From the NCBI GenBank assembly GCA_002731875.1, contig PCCY01000015.1:1-64000 (forward strand): a stretch of DNA of 64,000 nucleotides, read 5' to 3'. The notes under the pieces are model-generated. The model was not told where the DNA came from, did no database searches, and saw only the letters and a program-made list of their open reading frames with translations. The DNA is from Roseobacter sp. Lineage in GTDB: Bacteria > Pseudomonadota > Alphaproteobacteria > Rhodobacterales > Rhodobacteraceae. The position numbers and the translations under genes were made by a program. This document shows, one piece after another, positions 18,298 through 27,311 of this stretch. Positions within the stretch are counted from its first letter, which is position 1. Each line of letters starts with the position of its first letter.

Positions 18298-18747
18298 ATG
18301 ATCCAGTTTTCTTTAAAATGTGACCACGACCATCGCTTTGACAGCTGGTTCAAATCGGCCAGGGCGTTTGATGCGCTGGCAAAGGCAGGGCATATTCAGT
18401 GTGTGGTTTGCGGATCGGGCAACGTGACCAAGGCGATCATGGCACCTCGGGTTTCCACGGCGTCCAGTACGGACAAGGATGATCCGGCGGTGAACCCTCG
18501 GGTCTCGGCATTGACCCGACCACGGACCGAATTCGAAAAAAAGCTGACGGCGCTGCGCAATGAGATCGAAGCGAACTCTGATTACGTGGGGAACGATTTT
18601 GTCAAAGAAGCCCGCGCAATGAGCGCTGGCGACGTCCCTGAGAGATCTATCTATGGGGAAGCACGTCTGGATCAGGCGCGTTCCTTGATGGAAGAGGGGA
18701 TAAAAGTAATACCTCTGCCGTTTATCCCCAAGCAGTCCACTCAATAG
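18298..18747 (+). CDS. DUF1178 family protein
   Basis: The 149-residue protein begins MIQFSLKCDHDHRFDSWF, has a second cysteine pair CVVCGSG near residue 37 and continues with KAIMAPRV. The two Cys sites (C8 and the C36/C39 pair) suggest a small zinc-ribbon-like N-terminus. This is the hallmark of DUF1178, an uncharacterised proteobacterial family. It follows the Nudix gene after 64 bases on the same strand, and lysC lies 254 bases further on. Function unknown. Confidence 0.8.
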   Translation: MIQFSLKCDHDHRFDSWFKSARAFDALAKAGHIQCVVCGSGNVTKAIMAPRVSTASSTDKDDPAVNPRVSALTRPRTEFEKKLTALRNEIEANSDYVGNDFVKEARAMSAGDVPERSIYGEARLDQARSLMEEGIKVIPLPFIPKQSTQ

Positions 18748-19001
18748 CAGGCCCGACGTTGCACGGCCCGAGGCGGCAATCTGCGTCAAACTGGCGGTCT
18801 CGGTGCTCGCCTGGCTGCCAGACAAGGACGATATTCCAACTTGAATGGAGTGCGGGGCGACCGGCTTTGGCCCGGTTGCTGTGAATAAGCCGCTGAACAC
18901 GGTGATTTTGACAGGAAGGAACCGCGCGATCAGCGTCGCGTGGGCTTGCTAAGGCATCTGCTTGCGCGTAAACCGCGCCGGAGTTTTGTAGCGGGGGACC
19001 T

Positions 19002-20240
19002 ATGCCTGTTCTGGTGATGAAATTTGGTGGCACATCTGTTGCCACCCTGGACCGTATCCGCCGCGCGGCCAAGCGGGTGGGCGTCGAAGTCGCAAAAGGC
19101 TATGACGTGATCGTGATCGTGTCAGCCATGTCCGGAAAGACCAACGAACTGGTCGGCTGGGTGAACGAGATATCCCCCCTGTATGACGCGCGTGAATATG
19201 ATGCCGTCGTATCATCGGGTGAAAACGTGACCGCCGGACTGATGGCGCTGACGTTGCAGGAAATGGACGTACCTGCGCGTAGCTGGCAAGGCTGGCAGGT
19301 CCCGGTCAAGACCACATCGGCGCATTCGTCGGCCCGGATCGAGGAAATTCCGTCGGACAATATCATGGCCAAGTTCGCCGAAGGCATGCGTGTCGCGGTC
19401 GTTGCCGGATTCCAGGGTGTCAGCCCCGAAGGACGCATCACCACGTTGGGACGCGGCGGATCCGATACAACTGCGGTCGCTTTCGCAGCGGCATTCGACG
19501 CTGAACGTTGCGATATCTATACTGACGTAGACGGTGTATATACTACTGACCCCCGTGTCAGTGCCAAAGCCCGCAAGCTGGATAAGATCGCGTTCGAGGA
19601 AATGCTTGAACTTGCGTCTTTGGGGGCAAAGGTTCTGCAAACCCGCTCGGTCGAGCTGGCGATGCGTTACAAGGTAAAGTTGCGAGTGTTGAGCAGCTTT
19701 GAAGAGCAATCGGACGAAGCTGGAACGCTGGTCTGCGATGAGGAAGAAATCATGGAAAGCAATGTTGTATCGGGTATCGCGTTTTCTCGGGATGAGGCAA
19801 AGATGACCCTGGTGTCCGTCGCCGACCGGCCCGGCATCGCCGCCGCGATCTTTACCGCGCTTAGCGACGGTGGCGTGAACGTGGACATGATCGTGCAGAA
19901 CATCGCGGAAGAAGGCCGAACCGACATGACCTGGTCATGTCCCGTCGACCAGATCAAACGCGCCGAGGTCGCGATGGATGCGGCCAAAGCGGCGGGTGCG
20001 ATCAATTTTGATGAACTGATCGCGGATTCGGATGTGGCGAAGGTTTCCGTCGTCGGTATCGGCATGCGCAGCCACACCGGCGTTGCAGCCAAGATGTTCC
20101 AGGTGCTGTCGAACGAGGGTGTGAACATCAAGGTTATCACCACCTCGGAAATCAAAATTTCAGTGCTTATTGACCGCAAATACATGGAGCTGGCCGTGCA
20201 AGCGCTGCACGACGCGTTCGAGCTGCATAAAGCCGCTTAA
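19002..20240 (+). CDS. lysC: Aspartate kinase
   Basis: LysC phosphorylates aspartate, the first step to lysine, threonine, methionine and diaminopimelate. The 412-residue product starts MPVLVMKFGGTSVATLDRIR (KFGGTSV is the kinase signature). The kinase domain runs to about 245, with TLGRGGSDTTAVAFA and TDVDGVYTTDPR, followed by two ACT domains (about 265-335 and 345-410) that mediate allosteric inhibition. Start 19002 follows GGGGGACCT. An internal ATG at 19752 (residue 251) with AGGA seven bases ahead would give a 162-residue protein made of the ACT region, like the beta subunit of alpha2-beta2 aspartokinases. Confidence 0.96.
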   Translation: MPVLVMKFGGTSVATLDRIRRAAKRVGVEVAKGYDVIVIVSAMSGKTNELVGWVNEISPLYDAREYDAVVSSGENVTAGLMALTLQEMDVPARSWQGWQVPVKTTSAHSSARIEEIPSDNIMAKFAEGMRVAVVAGFQGVSPEGRITTLGRGGSDTTAVAFAAAFDAERCDIYTDVDGVYTTDPRVSAKARKLDKIAFEEMLELASLGAKVLQTRSVELAMRYKVKLRVLSSFEEQSDEAGTLVCDEEEIMESNVVSGIAFSRDEAKMTLVSVADRPGIAAAIFTALSDGGVNVDMIVQNIAEEGRTDMTWSCPVDQIKRAEVAMDAAKAAGAINFDELIADSDVAKVSVVGIGMRSHTGVAAKMFQVLSNEGVNIKVITTSEIKISVLIDRKYMELAVQALHDAFELHKAA

Positions 20241-20400
20241 AACCCGTGCAGGCAGGTGCACAAACTCTGTGCATCTCCCGCGAAGGTGGAAAAGCTTCTT
20301 TTCTGTAAACCGTGTCTGGTGATAGAAAACGACCAGATCAGCGTTTCATTCGGTTGAAGCCTGTGGTCTAAGTTCGTCTTGGCTGGGGGAGATTTTTTGC

Positions 20401-22662
20401 ATGGGTGATGGTATCGAGACAGAAAGTCGCAAGCTGCTGGGCCGTTTGCGCGATGCAATGGCCAGCGACGATGCAGGCCAGGCCCGCCTTGATAAGATCA
20501 CCCACTTGATTGCCACGTCGATGGGCTGTGAAGTTTGCTCTATCTATCTTTTTCGCGATGAAGACACGTTGGAGTTGTGCGCCACCGAAGGTCTGAAGGC
20601 GGACGCGGTGCACGAAACGCGCATGAAAATGGGCGAAGGTCTTGTTGGACGTGTCGCTAAGCGCAAACGTATCATTAACACGCCTAACGCGCCTCAGGCA
20701 CCTGGGTTTCGGTTCATGCCGGAAACCGGTGAGGAGCTTTATTCGAGCTTTCTGGGTATTCCGGTGCAGAGGCTCGGTGAAACTCTCGGCGTGCTTGTGG
20801 TGCAATCCAGGGCGGCGCGCGAATTTTCATCCGACGAAGTATACGCTCTTGAAGTCGTCGCGATGGTGTTGGCTGAAATGGCCGAACTGGGTGCCTTTGT
20901 CGGCGAAGGTGCGGCCATGTCCGCGCGTCACAGTCAGCCGGTTCTGGTGCGGGGAACGGTAGGCCAGGAAGGTGTTGCCGAAGGCCATGTATGGCTGCAC
21001 GAACCGCGCGTTGTCGTCTCGAACCCGGTGGCAGACGACCCGGTGCGCGAAACCGAAAGGCTGAACGAGGCTGTAGATCAGCTGCGCGTCAGCGTCGACC
21101 AGATGATGTCTATGGCAGGCGGGGACAAGGATCAGCAACAAGTCCTGGAAGCCTATCGGATGTTTGCCAATTCAAAAGGTTGGTTGCGCCGGATGGAGGA
21201 GGACATCAGCCGGGGCCTGTCAGCGGAGGCCGCTGTCGAGAAAGAGCAATCGCATGCGCGTGCACGTATGGGCCAGGCAAGCGATGCCTATCTGCGTGAA
21301 CGACTGTCCGATCTGGATGATCTCAGCAACCGGTTGCTGAGAATCCTGACCGGACAAGGGGCCGATACCGGTGCGGAGATGCCGCCTAACCCGATTTTGG
21401 TAGCTAGAAACATCGGGCCTGCTGAATTGTTGGAATATGGCCGATCCTTGCGTGGGATTGTGCTTGAAGGCGGTTCAGTTGGAAGTCACGCCGCTATCGT
21501 CGCGCGGGCTTTGGCGATACCTTTGATTGTACATGCGTCTCGGATCACCAACGATGCGTTGAACGGTGATCGGATCATGGTAGACGGGGAACAGGGCGTC
21601 GTGCACCTGCGGCCGGACGAGACAGTTGCAGCGGCTTTCCGCGATAAGATCGCCATGCAGGCCGAGGCACAGGAACGATATGCTTCCATTCGTGACAAGG
21701 CCGCTGAAACCAAGTGCGGTACCATTATTGGGTTGCACATGAACGCCGGGTTGATGGCCGACCTGCCATCGCTTGAAGGGTCGGGTGCCGAAGGGGTGGG
21801 GTTGTTTCGGACTGAGCTGCAATTCCTGGTCCGGAGCCAGATGCCGAAACGGTCCGAGCTGTCCGCGCTTTACAGTCGCGTGCTGGATGCCGCCAACGGC
21901 AAACGCGTGGTGTTTCGGACCCTTGATATCGGTTCGGACAAAGTGCTGCCCTACATGAAGCCCAACGATGAACCGAACCCGGCCCTGGGGTGGCGCGCGA
22001 TCCGAGTAGGTCTGGACAAGCCGGGCATCATGCGAATGCAGTTGCAGGCGCTGATCCGCGCCGCGAATGGGCGTCCGTTGTCTGTGATGTTTCCCTTTGT
22101 GGCGCAGTTTGAAGAATATCGTGCCGCAAAGCTGGAGATGGACAAGACACTGGCGACGGAAAAGCGGTTGGGGCATGTCCTTCCGTCGCGGATCGAAGTC
22201 GGTGCAATGCTTGAAACTCCCTCTTTGGCATTCGCGCCGAAAAAGTTTTTTGAAGAGGTCGAATTTCTGTCCATCGGTGGGAATGACCTCAAACAGTTTT
22301 TCTTTGCGGCTGATCGCGAGAATGAATTGGTACGGCGTCGCTATGATACGCTGAACGCGAGCTTTCTGACCTTCCTTGAAGGTATCGTCGATCGGTGTCG
22401 CGAAACAGGAACGCCGCTGTCTTTTTGTGGTGAGGATGCCGGCCGTCCGGTCGAAGCATTATGTTTTGCGGCGATCGGTATGACATCATTTTCCATGCGC
22501 CCCGCATCGATCGGGCCGGTCAAAAGCCTACTGCGCCGATCGGATCTTGGGGAAGTCCGCGACGTCATCTATGCTTCTCGGGAACGGGGCGACCAATCGG
22601 TGCGGGCGGCGGTGATGGATTACCTGCGTCATCAACCGACCGAAGCGCGTAAACTGCCCTGA
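20401..22662 (+). CDS. ptsP: Phosphoenolpyruvate-protein phosphotransferase of the nitrogen PTS (EI-Ntr)
   Basis: EI-Ntr takes phosphate from PEP and passes it to NPr, controlling nitrogen, potassium and stress responses rather than sugar uptake. The 753-residue protein has an N-terminal GAF domain (about 25-165), the PTS EI N-domain (about 180-330), the swivelling phosphohistidine domain with GGSVGSHAAIVARALAIP (His363) and the PEP-binding barrel (about 430-735) with VGLFRTELQFLVRS, FRTLDIGSDK and the end FCGEDAGRP. ATG 20401 follows GGGGGAG. It follows lysC after 160 bases. Partner genes for NPr and EIIA-Ntr are not in the window. Confidence 0.95.
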   Translation: MGDGIETESRKLLGRLRDAMASDDAGQARLDKITHLIATSMGCEVCSIYLFRDEDTLELCATEGLKADAVHETRMKMGEGLVGRVAKRKRIINTPNAPQAPGFRFMPETGEELYSSFLGIPVQRLGETLGVLVVQSRAAREFSSDEVYALEVVAMVLAEMAELGAFVGEGAAMSARHSQPVLVRGTVGQEGVAEGHVWLHEPRVVVSNPVADDPVRETERLNEAVDQLRVSVDQMMSMAGGDKDQQQVLEAYRMFANSKGWLRRMEEDISRGLSAEAAVEKEQSHARARMGQASDAYLRERLSDLDDLSNRLLRILTGQGADTGAEMPPNPILVARNIGPAELLEYGRSLRGIVLEGGSVGSHAAIVARALAIPLIVHASRITNDALNGDRIMVDGEQGVVHLRPDETVAAAFRDKIAMQAEAQERYASIRDKAAETKCGTIIGLHMNAGLMADLPSLEGSGAEGVGLFRTELQFLVRSQMPKRSELSALYSRVLDAANGKRVVFRTLDIGSDKVLPYMKPNDEPNPALGWRAIRVGLDKPGIMRMQLQALIRAANGRPLSVMFPFVAQFEEYRAAKLEMDKTLATEKRLGHVLPSRIEVGAMLETPSLAFAPKKFFEEVEFLSIGGNDLKQFFFAADRENELVRRRYDTLNASFLTFLEGIVDRCRETGTPLSFCGEDAGRPVEALCFAAIGMTSFSMRPASIGPVKSLLRRSDLGEVRDVIYASRERGDQSVRAAVMDYLRHQPTEARKLP

Positions 22663-23106
22663 AGCGTTGAAATTATCACACCGTGTCGGCAACAACCTTC
22701 ATGGATGAGGATAGCCTGTTAAAAATATGTTTTTTTAATAACTAATTCAGAAGTAGATGGTTCTATATCACTCGCTTATGGCGTCAATACTGGTTGTACT
22801 ATTGGGGCATTTATGGCTCGAATTTCTCGTAATTAAATGGTCATAATGATCTTTATCGAACCTTTTTGTTGTTTCTACCGGATGAGCTAAACTGAAGCAG
22901 CCTAAAGCCCCTCTTTGGTCGTCTGCACGCGTCGCTCGGCAGTGCGTCCTTGACGCAGGGGGCAGATCAGGCGTGCGCCCTCAGGACCCCCAAAGCGTCT
23001 GCGCAAAAACCAGATTAACACTAGGCGACAGGCTTGGAATTGCCTTTAATGGGAGTTGCCTTGCACGGTTTCCCAAGGCTCAATTGTCTCATGAAAGGCT
23101 TTTATT
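22663..23106. other. 444-base intergenic region, partly AT-rich
   Basis: The stretch 22715-22900 is clearly richer in A and T than its surroundings; the rest has normal composition. It contains one small open frame of hydrophobic character (22757-22846, 29 residues, MVLYHSLMAS start) but only a weak AGAAG ahead of it, so I do not annotate it as a gene. No tRNA, repeat of the local 33-bp family, or terminator with T-run was seen. The 3' part must hold the promoter of the alcohol dehydrogenase gene. Confidence 0.6.
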
Positions 23107-24267
23107 GTGTCTCCATTTATCTTTAACACTACGAAATCTGTCGTTTTCGAAAATGGAGCAGCACAGCGCCTGCCTGATCTGGCCGGGGACCTGCTGGGAA
23201 CCGACTGCTTGCTGGTGACGGACGCGGGGCTTCGCAAGCTCGGGCTTGTTGACGCCACTGTTTCGAGCTTGGAGGCCGCTGGTCATCGGGTTGTTATCTT
23301 TGATGAGGTCGAAGCGGACCCCTCACGCGAAACATTGATGAAGGCCGTCGAAACAGGGAAAACGGCGGGGGTGACCAGCGTCGTCGGATTTGGCGGTGGT
23401 TCCTCTCAGGACGTGGCAAAACTTGCGGCGCTCTTGCTGGGGTCTGACGCGGACCTGGATAGCGCGTGGGGCGTGGGCCAAGCAAAGGGTCCGCGTCTGC
23501 CGCTGGTCCTGATCCCCACGACCGCGGGAACCGGTTCAGAGGTGACACCGGTGTCGATCATCACCGTGGGTGCCGAGGAAAAACGCGGGGTATCGTCACC
23601 GGTCATCTTGCCCGATATGGCGATTTTGGACGCTGGATTGACGTTGGGTTTGCCTGCGCACATCACCGCCGCAACCGGAATCGACGCAATGGTACACGCG
23701 ATCGAGGCATACGCGTCGAAAAACGCGAACAACAATCCAATCTCCAAGCTGCTCGCCCGCGAGGCGCTGCGGCTTCTGGGGGCCAATATCGAAGCCGTCA
23801 TTGCCGATGGATCGAATATCGAGGCGCGCGGGGCCATGCTGTTGGGGTCGATGTTGGCGGGGCAGGCGTTTGCTAATTCGCCTGTCGCGGCGGTTCATGC
23901 GCTGGCCTATCCGATCGGCGGCACGTTTCATATTCCGCATGGGCTTTCCAATGCGTTGGTGCTGCCGCATGTGCTACGGTTCAATGCGCCCGACGCCGGT
24001 TCGCTTTATGCGGAAATCGCAGGTGACGCTTTCCCGCATCTTGCCGACCTGGAGGGCACCCAGGCGCGCACCGCGGCATTTATCGATGCGTTAGCCGATC
24101 TATCAACAAGGGTGGGGCTGCAAACGCGGTTGCGTGACGTTGATATCCCGAAGAACGCAATCGACAAAATGGCCGCCGACGCGATGCTGCAGTCACGTTT
24201 GCTGGTGAACAACCCGCGGGAGGTGACCCAAGACGACGCCCGCATGATCTATACGGCTGCCTGGTAA
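23107..24267 (+). CDS. Iron-containing alcohol dehydrogenase
   Basis: The 386-residue enzyme belongs to the group III iron-dependent alcohol dehydrogenases, NAD(P)-linked. NAD-site glycine motif GFGGGSSQD lies near residue 97, family signature segment PTTAGTGSEVTPVSI near 139, and metal ligands sit in GIDAMVHAIEAYASK (near 195), and the His residues of HALAYPIGGTFHIPHGLSNALVLPHV (near 265-290). The start is a GTG at 23107, with AAAGG upstream. Its stop overlaps the next gene (TAATG). A 4HBT thioesterase follows in the same operon. Substrate not deducible; many relatives act on short alcohols, lactaldehyde or hydroxy acids. Confidence 0.88.
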   Translation: MSPFIFNTTKSVVFENGAAQRLPDLAGDLLGTDCLLVTDAGLRKLGLVDATVSSLEAAGHRVVIFDEVEADPSRETLMKAVETGKTAGVTSVVGFGGGSSQDVAKLAALLLGSDADLDSAWGVGQAKGPRLPLVLIPTTAGTGSEVTPVSIITVGAEEKRGVSSPVILPDMAILDAGLTLGLPAHITAATGIDAMVHAIEAYASKNANNNPISKLLAREALRLLGANIEAVIADGSNIEARGAMLLGSMLAGQAFANSPVAAVHALAYPIGGTFHIPHGLSNALVLPHVLRFNAPDAGSLYAEIAGDAFPHLADLEGTQARTAAFIDALADLSTRVGLQTRLRDVDIPKNAIDKMAADAMLQSRLLVNNPREVTQDDARMIYTAAW

Positions 24268-24707
24268 TGGCAGACCGTCCCACCGCCCCGAACCGCGCCG
24301 ACTTTGCCGAGTTCTATCCCCTGCAAACCCGGTGGAACGATAACGACACCTACGGTCATATGAACAACGTCGTGCATTATGCGCTGTTTGATACGGCGGT
24401 GAACGGGTGGCTGATCGAACGCGGGTTGCTTGATCCGCTGACGAGCCCTGCATTTGGGCTCGTGGTAGAGACCGGATGCCGTTATTTTGGTGAAATGCAG
24501 TTTCCCGATCGCGTCACGGCAGGGTTAAGGGTCGCGCATTTGGGCAAAAGCTCGGTTCGGATGGAACTGGGGCTGTTTCGCAATGACGAGGAACGTGCGT
24601 CGGCGGAAGGCTTTTTCGTTCACGTTTATGTCGAACGAAAAGGGCATCGCCCGACTGCGATACCGGACGACATTCGCGAAGCGTTGGCAATGCTTCAAAC
24701 ACGCTGA
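24267..24707 (+). CDS. Acyl-CoA thioesterase, 4-hydroxybenzoyl-CoA-thioesterase fold
   Basis: The 146-residue hot-dog protein has the 4HBT active-site motif in TRWNDNDTYGHMNNVVHYALFD (near residues 21-42), with the catalytic acidic residue in the DNDTYGHMN segment. Such enzymes hydrolyse acyl-CoA thioesters. The start overlaps the preceding stop by one base, so it is co-translated with the iron alcohol dehydrogenase, suggesting a shared pathway that yields an acid or alcohol; this is inference. The proB-like gene begins 160 bases downstream. Confidence 0.85.
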   Translation: MADRPTAPNRADFAEFYPLQTRWNDNDTYGHMNNVVHYALFDTAVNGWLIERGLLDPLTSPAFGLVVETGCRYFGEMQFPDRVTAGLRVAHLGKSSVRMELGLFRNDEERASAEGFFVHVYVERKGHRPTAIPDDIREALAMLQTR

Positions 24708-24867
24708 TCGGTTGGCAGGAACCGGCACGCAATCGGTTAGCCGGTTGCAATCCGGTCTTGTCCACGTGTTATACACCCTCGAATCACACTCCTTTCTGCG
24801 CTGCGGCATTAACAGCCGAAAGTGCGCCAGTGTTGAAATTGAACAAAAAAACGGAGCACCAATCGTC

Positions 24868-26028
24868 GTGTCCAAAAAGAAACGTATCGTTGTCAAAATC
24901 GGGTCGAGCCTCTTGGCGAACGAAGAGAAACTTACCTTGCGGTATGCCTTTATGAACGGGTTGATGTCCGATCTGGCCGATTTGCAAAGCGAAGGCTGCG
25001 AAATCATCCTGACTTCTTCGGGGTCCGTTGCACTTGGTTTGAACATGATCGGAAAGCGCCCCGAAGATGCGGGTTTGCTTGACAAACAGGCTGCCGCCGC
25101 CTGTGGTCAGCCGCTTTTGATGAATGCCTATCGTCAGGTCGCATCGGAATTCGGCGTGGAAGTCGCGCAGATGCTGGTGACCGTTGAAGACATGGAGGAA
25201 CGCCGGCGTTTTCTCAACATCAAGAATACCATGCTGCGTCTGTTCGAAAACGACATCCTGCCGATCATCAACGAGAATGATTCAGTCGCCACTCGCGATC
25301 TCAAGGTGGGTGACAATGACCGCCTGTCCGCCAAGGTCGCGCAGATGGTCGAAGCAGACCACCTGATTATCCTCACCAGCGTGGAAGGGCTGTATGATCG
25401 CGATCCATCCGAAGAGGGTGCGCAGTTCATCGACGAGATCGAAGATGTGACCGAGCATCTGGAATCCACCAAAAGCATCAGTGAACTGGGTTCCGGTGGG
25501 ATGTTGACCAAGATGCTTGCTGCCAATATGGCACAGAACGCCGGGGTTGAAACGATCATCGCCGAGGGCATCATTGACCGTCCCGTTTCGTCCGTCCTGA
25601 ACCGCGAACGCCGTCACACCCGTTGTTTGGCGACCGGTAAGGCGGCGTCGCCCTTGATGATCTGGCTAAGCAACCGTTTGCAGGTCGCGGGCACGTTGGT
25701 GGTTTCAAACGCGGCCGTGGGTCCGATTTCCAGGAAGGAACGCGGCCTGCTGCGCAGCGATCTTGTCTCGATCCAGGGCGAGTTCTCCAAGGGTGACGTC
25801 CTGCATGTCTATGACGAAGGCGGGGACGAGCTTGCACGGGGTTTGACCAACTTTTCGTCCGAGGAAACCATCTTGATGGCACGAAATCCCGAGATGGAGA
25901 TCGAGGACGTAATTGGCTACAAGACGAAAAGCGCAATTATCGGTTCCGAGAATATTTTGATCCTGGAAGATCACCATCTTCAGCTCGACGCGCCCGAAAA
26001 CGCCGACAGACCGGTCATTTCGCTGTAG
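24868..26028 (+). CDS. proB: Glutamate 5-kinase-like protein with PUA domain
   Basis: ProB phosphorylates glutamate for proline synthesis. The frame extends to 24583, but the conserved product starts at the GTG at 24868 (386 residues, SKKKRIVVKIGSSLLANEEK), preceded by GGAG at 11 bases. The amino-acid-kinase domain has VVKIGSSLL, LTSSGSVALG, PIINENDSVAT, VGDNDRLSAKVA and GLYDRDPSEEGA; the PUA domain (about 275-370) follows. It differs visibly from the ProB I recall from roseobacters (VVKIGSALLVDR start), and no proA or obgE is adjacent, so it may be a second copy. A C-terminal tail of about 16 residues is acidic and extra. Confidence 0.8.
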   Translation: MSKKKRIVVKIGSSLLANEEKLTLRYAFMNGLMSDLADLQSEGCEIILTSSGSVALGLNMIGKRPEDAGLLDKQAAAACGQPLLMNAYRQVASEFGVEVAQMLVTVEDMEERRRFLNIKNTMLRLFENDILPIINENDSVATRDLKVGDNDRLSAKVAQMVEADHLIILTSVEGLYDRDPSEEGAQFIDEIEDVTEHLESTKSISELGSGGMLTKMLAANMAQNAGVETIIAEGIIDRPVSSVLNRERRHTRCLATGKAASPLMIWLSNRLQVAGTLVVSNAAVGPISRKERGLLRSDLVSIQGEFSKGDVLHVYDEGGDELARGLTNFSSEETILMARNPEMEIEDVIGYKTKSAIIGSENILILEDHHLQLDAPENADRPVISL

Positions 26029-26165
26029 GCGAGGCAGGGCGAGGGCGCGAAAATAAAGCCGCCCAAATGTCACAAACTGGACTAGACAATCCCTGTAAAA
26101 ATCGGGATAAGCCGAAACGCACACGGGCTTTGATCGGTGTGCGCCTATCGCGGTCACGTGATAGA

Positions 26166-26239
26166 GGCGAGTTGGCGGAGTGGTTACGCAGCGGATTGCA
26201 AATCCGTGTACAGGAGTTCGATTCTCCTACTCGCCTCCA
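26166..26239 (+). tRNA. tRNA-Cys (anticodon GCA)
   Basis: A 74-nucleotide cloverleaf: acceptor GGCGAGT pairs with ACTCGCC, the anticodon loop TTGCAAA holds GCA (26198-26200 region), the T-loop is GTTCGATTC, discriminator T and encoded CCA at 26237-26239. No integrase or duplicated 3' end nearby, so no sign of use as an attachment site. Confidence 0.96.
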
Positions 26240-26601
26240 GTATTTCCAGAGACAATCAATGCGCCTTGATCACGCGGTGATAGGGTTGAAACTGTAAAAG
26301 CGCATGGCGCTCGTTGGCCCTTATGGGGCGATGACAATCCTTGTCATGTGGATGTACCTTCTATTTGATGCAATTCATGGGCGCGAAAGCTGTTCATTAA
26401 CCTGACTTTCGGGCAACATAGTCGAGAGAAAAAGTAAATTCCCCTGCCGCTGGGTTGATAAGGTCGCGCAACAACTACAACTTAGCCCGGATTCTGCGAG
26501 GGATAACATACATTTGCGTGAACGTCCCAACCGACTATTGCTAGGCATATTGCGATGTGGCATTTCAACGTCGCAGACAACTGAACGAAGGTGTTTAGAT
26601 A
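26240..26601. other. 362-base intergenic region upstream of the pcm-like gene
   Basis: No convincing gene. A 31-codon open frame starts at 26304 (hydrophobic, MALVGPYGAMTILVMW) without a ribosome binding site and is not annotated. No inverted repeats with T-runs. The promoter of the pcm-like/tolC genes is expected near the 3' end, but I cannot place it confidently. Confidence 0.6.
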
Positions 26602-27255
26602 ATGACTGATTTCACAGCCAGGCGCAGGATGATGGTTGATACCCAGGTGCGCCCGTCGGATGTCACAAAATTCCCGATCATAGACGCTATGCTAAAGGTG
26701 GCGCGCGAAAACTATGTTCCGGTCGCAAAGCGCGAAGCGGCTTATCTTGGGGAAAATCTTGAACTCGGCGAAGGTCGGATCATGCTTGAACCCCGGACTT
26801 TGGCAAAAATGCTGGATGCGCTGGCGATCAATGGCGATGAGCTGGTTTTGGACGTGGGCTGCGCCTATGGTTATTCATCCGCCGTCATCGCGCATATGGC
26901 CCAAGTGGTCGTCGGCGTCGAGGTCGACGAACAAATGGCGAAAGACGCGCAAGAAACCATCATCGCTTCGGATATCGATAACGTGATCGTGCATCACGGC
27001 CCCCTTGCCGAAGGTGCCCCGAAACACGGGCCTTATGATGTCATTATCGTTGAAGGCGGCGTGGATTTGCTGCCTGATGATCTGTCAGCACAGCTTAAGG
27101 ATGGCGGTCGCATCGCCTGCATCTTCATGGATGGTCCGTTGGGCGAAGTTCGTCTGGGATACAAGCGCGACAACGCAATAAGCTGGCGTCCCGCATTCAA
27201 TGCTGGTGCGCCGATACTTGAGGGCTTTACCCGCGAGAAAGCTTTTCAGCTATAG
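26602..27255 (+). CDS. Protein-L-isoaspartate O-methyltransferase-like protein
   Basis: The 217-residue protein shares the PCMT/Rossmann fold. The SAM-binding motif I is VLDVGCAYGYSSAVIAHMAQ (near residues 81-100), motif II-like VVGVEVDEQMAKDA follows, and YDVIIVEGGVDLLPDDL is the post-II region. Compared with E. coli Pcm the N-terminal substrate region differs (RRMMVDTQVRPSDVT), which is typical of the tolC-linked alphaproteobacterial subgroup; actual repair of isoaspartyl residues is unproven. ATG 26602 follows GAAGG. tolC begins 56 bases downstream, so the two are probably one operon. Confidence 0.82.
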   Translation: MTDFTARRRMMVDTQVRPSDVTKFPIIDAMLKVARENYVPVAKREAAYLGENLELGEGRIMLEPRTLAKMLDALAINGDELVLDVGCAYGYSSAVIAHMAQVVVGVEVDEQMAKDAQETIIASDIDNVIVHHGPLAEGAPKHGPYDVIIVEGGVDLLPDDLSAQLKDGGRIACIFMDGPLGEVRLGYKRDNAISWRPAFNAGAPILEGFTREKAFQL

Positions 27256-27311
27256 TTTCAATATAGTTGCAACACGCAACGCATACGGTGTGATTCACCT
27301 ACGGGGTTTTT

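Noticed and set aside
20257..20273. Short hairpin TGCACA-AACTC-TGTGCA after lysC
   Set aside because: Only 6 bp with no T-run; not enough to call a terminator or regulator.
26166..26239. tRNA-Cys as an integration site
   Set aside because: No integrase gene, no duplicated tRNA 3' end and no composition change downstream.
26304..26399. A 31-codon hydrophobic open frame after tRNA-Cys
   Set aside because: No ribosome binding site ahead of it and no recognisable family; chance frames of this length are common.
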